Source: DASRHY01 sp046765875 (lineage in GTDB: Bacteria; Actinomycetota; Actinomycetes; Propionibacteriales; Kribbellaceae). From it: 5,950 nt of DNA. The notes under the pieces are model-generated. The model searched no databases. It saw nothing but the letters and a program-made list of their open reading frames with translations, and was not told where the DNA came from. How positions within the stretch are numbered: position 1 is the stretch's first letter; each line of letters starts with the position of its first letter. Positions 1 through 5,072 of the stretch are shown here, piece by piece. The stretch lies in assembly GCA_046765875.1 (NCBI GenBank), contig JBKPSJ010000373.1:1-5950 (forward strand). Reading direction: 5' to 3'. A program made the translations under genes and the position numbers.

Positions 1-109
1 CGCCGACACTATCTGTCTGTCCGCCTTGCCCATACAGCGACTACTACCGGTAACGCCGTCTACGCGCAGGCGACGTACCGGGTGCACTATGGGGTAGGGG
101 TGGGGGCAC

Positions 110-1675
110 ATGGTCGACATGGTCAACGGGATCCCGGCGGAACAGGACGTGCCGGCGACCTCCGAGACAGGCAAACAAACAGACGCGTACACAGAACCTG
201 AGAAGCCGGTGGAGCCGATCCGGCCCGACATCGCGTTCGACGGAACCGGCGTGGCGTTGTCGGGCGGCGGCGTACGGGCGGCGTTGTTCTCGCTCGGTGT
301 GCTGATCGGGCTGATCGAATGCGGCGAGAACCGCAAGGTCAGTCACATCTCGTCGGTGTCCGGCGGCTCCATCGTCAACGCCGCCGTCGCGCAATCGTCG
401 AAGTACATGGACTGCATGACGGTGCAGGAGTTCGAGCAGATCGCCAAGCCGCTGGCGTACGCCCTGAGCCGTCGTGGCGCGTTCATCTTCAGCCGGGCAG
501 CGGTGTGGGAGTCGGTGCGCTACCTCGCTCCGCGGTTCATCGGCATCGTTGTCGCGTTCGGAGTGCCGTTGCTGGTCTCGGCCAAGGCGATCCCGGACTT
601 CAGCAGCTGGCCGTGGCGCTGGATCCTGCTCGCGTTCGTCTGCTTCCTGCTACTCGGGGTGTCGGTCACGCGTGGCTGGCTCCAGGAGGCGTTGTACGGC
701 GCCACGCTGGCGTCGGTCGCGCGCGGCGGTCACGGCAAGCGGATGCTGTCTGACATGACCGACTCGCCGACCACGCATGTGCTGATCGCGACCGACCTGG
801 TCTCGGGATCGCCGGTCTACCTCTCCCGGAACTTCGTCTGCTGTCCGGCCTTCGGCTGGGGTGACCCGACCCGGGTGCGGACCTCGAGCGCGGTGTACGC
901 CTCGGCCGCCTTCCCGGTCGTGTACCCGACCCGGCGATTCCGCCGTCGGCGGTTCCGCTTCCAGAACGGCTATCTCGCGCCACCGTTCCCGTACTGGCTG
1001 AAGCTCACCGACGGCGGTGTCCACAACAACCTCGCCACCGGCTGGTACGACGAACTGAGCCGGCAGACCGACACGATGTGGGCCTTCGGCAACATTCCGC
1101 TCCCGAAACCGCTGAACCAGGTCCGCCGGCGGATCGTGGTCAACGCTGGTGGCGGCAGCCGGGCCGTACGCCGGGTCCCGCCGGGGATGCTGTCGGCGTT
1201 CCGCGTCATGAGCGTGCTGTACGACAACACCGTCCGGCCCCGGCTGGATGCGCTGATGGAGCGGTCGAAGACGCAGCCGGACGCACCGATCGTGATCGAC
1301 ATCCGTGAATCGCCGTACCACTTGGCCCGGCGGCATTCGGACTGGGACATCGAGGATTTCGCCGACAAGGAGGCCGCCAAGGCACGGCTGGACCGCGCCG
1401 AGGACCTGGTGCGCTGGCTCGGCAGGCAACCGGAGGAGTATTGGTACGCGTTCGCCCGCCAGACCTCCGGTACGCGGACCAAGCTGACCAAGACCGGCCT
1501 GGAGTCGGGTGCCCGGATGATGCTGCACGGCTACCTGTCGACCCTGGTGGCGCTGAACATCATCGACGACGTGAAACTCCCCGACGTGGTCCGCGACGAG
1601 GGCTACTTCCTCGACCTGGCCGGCCGGGCTCCCCGCGAGCAGATCACCTATGACCAGGACAAGGAGCAGACCTAG
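110..1675 (+). CDS. Patatin-like phospholipase domain protein with internal transmembrane hairpin
   Basis: A 521-residue protein of the patatin-like lipid acyl hydrolase family, which uses a Ser-Asp dyad. The oxyanion loop is seen at residues 47-56 (GVALSGGGVR). The nucleophile elbow is at 82-86 (SVSGG, Ser84; the usual first Gly of GxSxG is Ser). The catalytic Asp is D301 in TDGGVHNN. Two further family blocks are ATDLVSGSPVYLS (227-239) and SSAVYASAAFPVVYP (259-273). Two hydrophobic segments (about 142-160 and 168-188) lie between Ser84 and Asp301, so the protein is probably membrane-anchored. There is no signal peptide; residues 1-40 are polar and probably disordered. The C-terminal 200 residues are not recognised. 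The ATG at 110 follows a G-rich stretch (91-106) rather than a clean Shine-Dalgarno, and the ATG at 119 is a possible alternative start. The fold call is firm. The substrate is unknown; phospholipid is a family-based guess. Confidence 0.9.
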   Translation: MVDMVNGIPAEQDVPATSETGKQTDAYTEPEKPVEPIRPDIAFDGTGVALSGGGVRAALFSLGVLIGLIECGENRKVSHISSVSGGSIVNAAVAQSSKYMDCMTVQEFEQIAKPLAYALSRRGAFIFSRAAVWESVRYLAPRFIGIVVAFGVPLLVSAKAIPDFSSWPWRWILLAFVCFLLLGVSVTRGWLQEALYGATLASVARGGHGKRMLSDMTDSPTTHVLIATDLVSGSPVYLSRNFVCCPAFGWGDPTRVRTSSAVYASAAFPVVYPTRRFRRRRFRFQNGYLAPPFPYWLKLTDGGVHNNLATGWYDELSRQTDTMWAFGNIPLPKPLNQVRRRIVVNAGGGSRAVRRVPPGMLSAFRVMSVLYDNTVRPRLDALMERSKTQPDAPIVIDIRESPYHLARRHSDWDIEDFADKEAAKARLDRAEDLVRWLGRQPEEYWYAFARQTSGTRTKLTKTGLESGARMMLHGYLSTLVALNIIDDVKLPDVVRDEGYFLDLAGRAPREQITYDQDKEQT

Positions 1676-1708
1676 GTATCACAAAGGCTGATAGCCGAAG
1701 TGGTGCCT
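1674..1708 (+). terminator. Stem-loop starting on the patatin-like gene's stop codon
   Basis: As RNA, AGGUAUCAC (1674-1682) pairs fully with GUGGUGCCU (1700-1708), including two G-U pairs. The loop itself holds a second small hairpin, GGCU-GAU-AGCC (1686-1696). The outer stem begins inside the TAG stop. There is no U-tract, so this is at best an actinobacterial-style U-less terminator or a 3'-end stabiliser. The call is inferred from pairing alone. Confidence 0.4.
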
Positions 1709-1710
1709 CG

Positions 1711-1763
1711 GGCGGTTCACCCGTCTACGGTTGGTGATGGTGGGGTCCGGGTGAACATCCGCC
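1711..1763 (+). repeat. Inverted repeat upstream of the OGG-like gene
   Basis: GTTCACCCG (1715-1723) is repeated in reverse complement as CGGGTGAAC (1748-1756). After a 3-nt bulge the match continues: GGCG (1711-1714) with CGCC (1760-1763). The loop is 24 nt. The dyad ends 12 nt before the chosen GTG start. It could be an operator for the downstream gene or a second terminator-like structure for the upstream one; the sequence does not decide. Confidence 0.4.
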
Positions 1764-1775
1764 TTGCGGAGTGGG

Positions 1776-2432
1776 GTGGAGGCCGTGGCACGCGCCGGTA
1801 TCCGGGTCCCCGATTCGTTGCGCCGCGCTCGCGACGACTGGGACGAGCGCGGCCGGCCCGAGCCGTGCGGGTCCCGCTGGACCCCGGCGATCTGGACCCA
1901 TCGGCTGCCGGACTATGCGGCCTACCTTGCCGGGATCCCGGACCGCATCGACCGGGCTGCTGTGGTCGCGCGGTTCGCGAGGGCGGAGCGGGACGAGGTC
2001 ACCTGCAAGGAGGCCTTTGTCACCGCGATGTTGTGGGGCCATGGCTTGCACTCGTACGGCGCGTACCGGACCAATCGGGTGCTCAACGACATGACCGCCG
2101 GACCAAGGCTGCTCGGCGCGCTCCGCAAGGTCAGGTCCGAGGGTGGACCGGCCGGTTTCGACTACCTGGCCGCGCATCGGCTGAAGGGGCTGGGCGTCTC
2201 GCTCGGGACCAAGTTCCTCTACTTCGCCAGGGCCGGGCACGACAACGTACCGGCGGCCCCGATCCTGGACCGGGTCGTACGCCGCTGGCTCGGCAAGAAC
2301 ACCGAGTGGTGGCCGCGGATGGACTGGTGGAGCCAGGACTACGCACGGTTCTGCGACCTGGTCACCGCGTGGGCCGCCGACCTCGGCGTGCGCCCGGACA
2401 CGGTCGGGCAGCTGATGTCCCAGAATGACTGA
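1776..2432 (+). CDS. Putative OGG-fold (8-oxoguanine DNA glycosylase-like) protein
   Basis: A protein of about 218 residues. Its central and C-terminal parts resemble the actinobacterial proteins annotated as 8-oxoguanine DNA glycosylase OGG-fold, a base-excision-repair type fold. Supporting blocks are WGHG..SYGAYRTNRVL (87-103), a helix-hairpin-helix-like LKGLGVSLGTKFLYFA (136-151), and PAAPILDRVVRRWL (159-172). Lys146 and Asp165 are 19 residues apart, the same spacing as Lys249 and Asp268 of human OGG1, although the hairpin register differs, so the catalytic assignment is tentative. The C-terminus is rich in Trp. Start choice: GTG 1776 has GGAG at 1768-1771, four bases upstream. TTG 1764 (four residues longer) and GTG 1785 (preceded by GGAGG at only 2 nt) are alternatives. 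It is separated from the patatin-like gene by 100 bp and faces a small gene on the minus strand. The gene is certain; the glycosylase role is a family-level inference. Confidence 0.7.
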   Translation: MEAVARAGIRVPDSLRRARDDWDERGRPEPCGSRWTPAIWTHRLPDYAAYLAGIPDRIDRAAVVARFARAERDEVTCKEAFVTAMLWGHGLHSYGAYRTNRVLNDMTAGPRLLGALRKVRSEGGPAGFDYLAAHRLKGLGVSLGTKFLYFARAGHDNVPAAPILDRVVRRWLGKNTEWWPRMDWWSQDYARFCDLVTAWAADLGVRPDTVGQLMSQND

Positions 2433-2480
2433 GGTGACCCGAGGCCAGACTCCGGACGACCGACGACGTGGGCGGGCTGA

Positions 2481-2678
2481 TCATGGGTGTTGGGTAGCGG
2501 GCTTGCGGACGCGGGACGCGGGGATCCAGATCATCCGGCTGTGACAATGGACCAGGATCTGCTGACCGCGGCGGCGGTCGACCCGCGCGGCGTGCGCCGT
2601 GGCCCGCAGCCAGTGCCCGCCGACCTGGACGTCGACCGGCACCGCGCGCCGGGCTGGCCGGGTACTGCTTTTTGCCAT
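2481..2678 (-). CDS. Small hypothetical protein (65 aa), possibly a compact beta-barrel
   Basis: A 65-residue minus-strand frame with protein-like sequence. A basic N-terminus (residues 1-12) is followed by strand-like segments: VPVDVQVGGHWLRATAHAAR (13-32), then QQILVHCHSRMIWIPASRVR (39-58). The alternating pattern, a Trp in the second strand and an ending of the WIPASRVR kind recall short SH3-like proteins of unknown function common in Actinomycetota, but I cannot name the family. The ATG start has GAGG (minus strand, 2687-2684) five bases upstream, a good ribosome binding site. The overlapping plus-strand frame at 2487-2735 has neither a good site nor a protein-like composition. The gene is convergent with the OGG-like gene (48 bp between stops) and divergent from ltrA. 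Confidence is limited by its length. Confidence 0.5.
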   Translation of the reverse strand: MAKSSTRPARRAVPVDVQVGGHWLRATAHAARVDRRRGQQILVHCHSRMIWIPASRVRKPATQHP

Positions 2679-2797
2679 CCTGACCTCACCTCACCCCGAC
2701 AGCCTGAGCCGTCGGCAGGACAACGAGCAGGATAGGCATCGAGTTACGAGACAAACGCGGTCGGTGTCGGGCAGGCTGGCGGCGGGAGGTGCCGACC
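2679..2797. promoter_or_regulatory. Divergent intergenic region between the small minus-strand gene and ltrA
   Basis: This 119-bp gap must hold the promoters of both flanking divergent genes. A TATCCT hexamer on the minus strand (2734-2729) fits a -10 element for the small gene with a leader of about 44 nt, but no convincing -35 is visible. A short inverted repeat, CCGAC (2696-2700) and GTCGG (2711-2715), lies in the gap. The ltrA ribosome binding site GGGAGG is at 2784-2789. No clear ltrA promoter can be assigned. Confidence 0.3.
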
Positions 2798-3985
2798 ATG
2801 AGCCTGGTCCAGCGACTACGTGCGCGGCCGACCGTCGAGAACCACGAGACGACGACGTTCGAGCTGTTCTTCGATCTGGTCTACGTGTTCGCGATCACCC
2901 AGATCACGGCGTACGTCCACCATGCGCACACCGTGAACGGGCTGATCCAGGGACTGCTGATGCTCGGGCTGTTGTGGTGGACCTGGTCGGCGTACACATG
3001 GCTGGGCAACCAGGCCCGCGCCGACGAGGGCGCCGTCCGGGCCGCGATGGTGATCGCGCTGGCGGCCATCTTCGTCGTGGCGATGACGATCCCGGAGGTG
3101 TGGCACGACGGGCCCGGCGGGCTGAACGGCCCACTGGTCTTCGTCCTTGCCTACTTCGTGATCCGGGCGGTGCACCTGCTCGTGTACGTCGTGGCCGCGG
3201 CGGGCGACCGCGGGCTGGTACGTACGGTCATGAAGGCCTGGCTGCCGCTGCTGGCCAGCATGGTCCTGCTGCTGATCGGGATCGCCCTCGGCGGCTGGAT
3301 GCAGACGGTTCTGTTCGCGCTCGCGCTCGGCGGCGACGTGGCCCTCACGTGGGTGTTCGCCCTGCATGGCGGTTGGCGGATCCACAGTGCGTCGCACTGG
3401 ACCGAGCGACACGGCCTGTTCGTGATCCTCGCGCTCGGCGAGTCGGTGGTGGCGGTCGGCGTCGGCGCGGCGCAACAGTCCATCAGTTCCGAACTGCTGG
3501 TCGCCGCAGTGCTCGGCGTACTGCTCTCGCTGTTGCTGTGGTGGGCGTACTTCGACGCGATGTCGCCGGCCGCCGAGCGGGTGATGCGCGAAGCGCGAGG
3601 CGAGCACCGGGTCCGGCTCGCGATCGACGCGTACACCTACGGCCATTTCCCGGTGGTCGCCGGCATCGTCATCGCGGCGGTCGGCGTCGAGGAGGTTCTC
3701 GGCCACGCGGTCGCGTCGGAGAAGATGGGCATGTTCGCCGCCGGAGCCTTGTTCGGCGGTGTCGCGCTCTACCTGGTCGGCCTGCTGATCTTCAAGTGGC
3801 GGTTGCGGATGGGCATCGGCATTCCGCGAGCGGCTGCCGTCGTGGTGCTGTTGGCTGTGTGGCCGCTGGCGGCGTTCGGGCCGGCGTTGCTCGCGCTGGC
3901 CGTGACGGTCGTGCTGATGGCCGTCCTGATCGTCTTCGAGTCGATTCGGTACGCCGAGGACCGGGCCGCCGTTCGCGAGGCGTGA
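2798..3985 (+). CDS. ltrA: Low temperature requirement protein A (LtrA) family membrane protein
   Basis: A 395-residue polytopic inner-membrane protein of the LtrA family. The family is named from a Listeria locus needed for growth in the cold; its biochemical activity is not established. Hallmarks are the N-terminal ENHETTTFELFFDLVYVFAITQ region (14-35), the central WTERHGLFVILALGESVVAVG region (201-221), and DAYTYGHFPVVAGIV (277-291). About ten hydrophobic segments span residues 25-380, and the C-terminus is short and charged. Length and architecture are typical of the family, with no sign of truncation. The ATG at 2798 was chosen because GGGAGG at 2784-2789 sits 8 nt upstream. A GTG at 2789 in the same frame overlaps that site and is unlikely. 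It appears to be transcribed alone, divergently from the small gene, and followed by a weak hairpin. Family assignment is very secure; physiological role is open. Confidence 0.95.
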   Translation: MSLVQRLRARPTVENHETTTFELFFDLVYVFAITQITAYVHHAHTVNGLIQGLLMLGLLWWTWSAYTWLGNQARADEGAVRAAMVIALAAIFVVAMTIPEVWHDGPGGLNGPLVFVLAYFVIRAVHLLVYVVAAAGDRGLVRTVMKAWLPLLASMVLLLIGIALGGWMQTVLFALALGGDVALTWVFALHGGWRIHSASHWTERHGLFVILALGESVVAVGVGAAQQSISSELLVAAVLGVLLSLLLWWAYFDAMSPAAERVMREARGEHRVRLAIDAYTYGHFPVVAGIVIAAVGVEEVLGHAVASEKMGMFAAGALFGGVALYLVGLLIFKWRLRMGIGIPRAAAVVVLLAVWPLAAFGPALLALAVTVVLMAVLIVFESIRYAEDRAAVREA

Positions 3986-4001
3986 AGCCCTTGCACCTGC
4001 G

Positions 4002-4026
4002 GGCGTCGCTGACAAGTCCTGACGCC
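4002..4026 (+). terminator. Weak hairpin after ltrA
   Basis: GGCGTC (4002-4007) and GACGCC (4021-4026) form a 6-bp perfect stem with a 13-nt loop, 17 nt after the ltrA stop. There is no T-run after it. Position favours a terminator role, but the stem is short. Confidence 0.35.
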
Positions 4027-4038
4027 ATAGCCAAACCG

Positions 4039-4048
4039 TGAGTACTCA
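4039..4048. promoter_or_regulatory. Perfect 10-bp palindrome upstream of the CHRD gene
   Basis: TGAGTACTCA is a perfect palindrome 76 bp before the CHRD start, in the only gap that can carry its promoter. The following AACC (4048-4051), with CGAC 16 nt further on (4068-4071), loosely resembles the AAC/CG spacing of ECF sigma promoters, but this is weak. It may be an operator or part of a promoter. Confidence 0.3.
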
Positions 4049-4087
4049 ACCACTTTCGCGCGGGCACCGACGGGCGTACACAAAGGC

Positions 4088-4107
4088 CTGTCACGTGCAC
4101 ACGACAG
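4088..4107. promoter_or_regulatory. 20-bp composite dyad just upstream of the CHRD ribosome binding site
   Basis: The outer arms CTGTC (4088-4092) and GACAG (4103-4107) share exactly the same centre as an inner palindrome GTGCAC (4095-4100). Eight of ten base pairs are symmetric. It lies 9 bp before the GGAGG ribosome binding site, where a bound repressor could block transcription or an RNA hairpin could affect translation. Function is inferred only from symmetry and position. Confidence 0.35.
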
Positions 4108-4116
4108 CTACAACCT

Positions 4117-4121
4117 GGAGG
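4117..4121 (+). promoter_or_regulatory. Ribosome binding site of the CHRD gene
   Basis: GGAGG lies only 2 nt before the ATG at 4124 but 5 nt before the GTG at 4127. The spacing favours GTG as the true start, which would remove one residue from the protein. Confidence 0.6.
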
Positions 4122-4123
4122 TC

Positions 4124-4675
4124 ATGGTGAAACTCGGCGGAGTGCGGCATGCGGCACTCGGGGGTGTGGTGATCGCGGCGCTCGCTACGGGCTCGATCGC
4201 GGTCGCCAGCGACAACGGTTCGGATGAAGGCCAGACCGTGTGGAACGTCAAGCTGACCGGGTACCAGGAGGACCCGTTGGCGCTGTCGACCACCGGTACC
4301 GGAACGGTCCGGGTCCAGATCGACGACAACAAGCAGGAACTCAGTTACGAACTGACGTTCGGCAGCCTCGAGGCGTCGGCCCTGCAGTCGCACATCCACA
4401 TCGGTGGCAGGGCGCAGAGCGGCGGCATCTCGGTGTTTCTGTGCACGAACCTCGGCAACGGCCCCGCCGGTACGCCGGCCTGTCCGCCGGATGGCGGCAC
4501 GGTGACCGGCACGCTGACCGCGGCCGCCGTGGTCGGACCGGCGGCGCAGGGCATCACGGCGGGTGAGTTCGCCGAATTGGTCGCCGCGATCCGTAACGGC
4601 ACGGCGTACGCCAACGTACACAGCGCGAAGTACCCGGGCGGCGAGATCCGCGGCCAGCTGGACCACGAGCACTGA
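4124..4675 (+). CDS. Exported CHRD-domain protein
   Basis: A 183-residue protein with an N-terminal signal peptide (basic residues K3-R8, hydrophobic core 10-27, likely cleavage after the AVA at 26-28) and one CHRD domain filling the rest. CHRD is named after chordin, where copies of it occur; bacterial members are secreted beta-rich proteins of unknown role. Diagnostic blocks are VKLTGYQEDP (42-51), GTGTVRVQIDD (58-68), LSYELTFGSLE (73-83), LQSHIHIGG (87-95) and NGTAYANVHSAKYPGGEIRGQL (158-179). Cys107 and Cys120 are the only cysteines of the mature part and could form a disulphide outside the cell. Start codon ATG 4124 or GTG 4127 (see the ribosome binding site). It seems to be its own transcription unit, with a palindrome-rich leader and a strong terminator. 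Domain assignment is secure; function is unknown. Confidence 0.95.
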   Translation: MVKLGGVRHAALGGVVIAALATGSIAVASDNGSDEGQTVWNVKLTGYQEDPLALSTTGTGTVRVQIDDNKQELSYELTFGSLEASALQSHIHIGGRAQSGGISVFLCTNLGNGPAGTPACPPDGGTVTGTLTAAAVVGPAAQGITAGEFAELVAAIRNGTAYANVHSAKYPGGEIRGQLDHEH

Positions 4676-4694
4676 CCAGAACTCCACTGCAGAC

Positions 4695-4726
4695 GTGCCC
4701 CGCGGGTCGGGTGGCCCGCGGGGCAT
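4695..4726 (+). terminator. Strong GC hairpin terminator after the CHRD gene
   Basis: GCCCCGCGGG (4697-4706) pairs perfectly with CCCGCGGGGC (4715-4724) around an 8-nt loop. T4696-A4725 and G4695-T4726 extend the stem to 12 pairs. It starts 19 nt after the stop codon. It lacks a T-run, as is common in high-GC actinobacteria. It should insulate the CHRD gene from the acidic gene downstream. Confidence 0.75.
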
Positions 4727-4818
4727 GCCACCATGCGGTCCGGGCTACCGCGACCCCCGTCGACGCTGCCATGATCGGGGTTGGCTCGAGATGCTCCTCG
4801 TGACCTGAAGGGGAACAG
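4727..4818 (+). promoter_or_regulatory. Leader region of the acidic-protein gene
   Basis: This region should hold the promoter of the gene at 4819, since a strong terminator precedes it. No convincing -35/-10 pair can be assigned. Short overlapping inverted repeats are present: GCATG/CATGC (4723-4727 and 4732-4736) and GCGGT/ACCGC (4735-4739 and 4747-4751). The ribosome binding site AAGGGG is at 4808-4813, 5 nt before the ATG, and an in-frame TGA at 4801-4803 rules out a longer N-terminus. Confidence 0.4.
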
Positions 4819-5001
4819 ATGACCACGCAGTGGAACGACCAGGACGACGACTTCGACGGTGACCTCGACACGGACGACACCGACGACTTCGACGACGAGT
4901 ACGACGACCTGGACCTGGGTGACGACGACGAGGACGATGACGACCTCGACCTGGACGAGTTCGACGATGACCTCGACGACGAGGACGACCTGGAGGACTG
5001 A
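4819..5001 (+). CDS. Extremely acidic Asp-rich mini-protein (60 aa)
   Basis: A 60-residue protein with 33 Asp and 5 Glu, and not a single Lys, Arg or His: a net charge near -38. The remaining residues are mostly hydrophobic (L at 16, 31, 33, 43, 45, 52, 58; F at 12, 24, 48; Y28; W5) and are spread between Asp clusters in DDFDD- or DLDLD-like units. There is no signal peptide, Cys or recognisable domain. It is expected to be disordered on its own, and to bind cations (such as calcium) or a basic partner. A real gene is supported by AAGGGG 5 nt before the ATG, an in-frame stop just upstream, and C/G-ending codons (only two GGT and two GAT exceptions). It lies after a strong terminator and 71 bp before the methyltransferase-like gene. 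Acidic chaperone, DNA mimic or ion buffer are all possible; none is shown. Confidence 0.78.
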   Translation: MTTQWNDQDDDFDGDLDTDDTDDFDDEYDDLDLGDDDEDDDDLDLDEFDDDLDDEDDLED

Positions 5002-5060
5002 CCCCGGAACCGCGGCACCCCGTCGTAGGCCCACCCAGGTCCTTGCAGGCCGCGGCTCGG

Positions 5061-5066
5061 CATACT
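5061..5066 (+). promoter_or_regulatory. Candidate -10 element giving a leaderless mRNA
   Basis: CATACT matches the key A and T of the actinobacterial TANNNT -10. Its last base is 7 nt before the ATG at 5073, so transcription would start on the start codon itself. There is no Shine-Dalgarno before this ATG, which agrees. No good -35 is seen; TTGCAG at 5043-5048 is too close. Confidence 0.45.
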
Positions 5067-5072
5067 GAGCGG

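Noticed and set aside
650..1528. A 292-codon minus-strand frame within the patatin-like gene
   Set aside because: Shadow frame with random-looking composition opposite a gene with clear catalytic motifs.
110..1675. The patatin-like gene as an anti-phage effector (CBASS-type)
   Set aside because: No cyclic-nucleotide synthase, ubiquitin-like or other defence gene is nearby; neighbours are housekeeping-like.
2696..2715. CCGAC/GTCGG inverted repeat in the divergent gap as an operator
   Set aside because: Arms of only 5 bp with a 10-nt loop are expected by chance in GC-rich DNA; kept only as a note in the region entry.
2487..2735. An 82-codon plus-strand frame in the gap before ltrA
   Set aside because: Pro/Asp/Gly/Arg-rich without pattern and without a ribosome binding site; the minus-strand frame over the same DNA is more protein-like.
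2816..4015. A 399-codon open frame on the minus strand
   Set aside because: It lies antisense to ltrA, is rich in His, Arg, Asp and Gln with no domain, and arises from high GC at third positions. The plus strand encodes a clear LtrA protein.
2599..4041. A 480-codon plus-strand frame overlapping ltrA
   Set aside because: Arg/Gly/Ala-rich shadow in a different frame from ltrA, with no ribosome binding site.
4843..4998. GAC repeats as a microsatellite or tandem repeat
   Set aside because: The Asp codons are interrupted irregularly by other codons and include GAT, so the pattern is better explained by protein composition than by slippage.
4819..5001. The acidic frame as a RiPP precursor peptide
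   Set aside because: It has no Cys or Ser and few Thr, no leader/core division, and no modifying enzyme next to it other than a degenerate methyltransferase-like protein.
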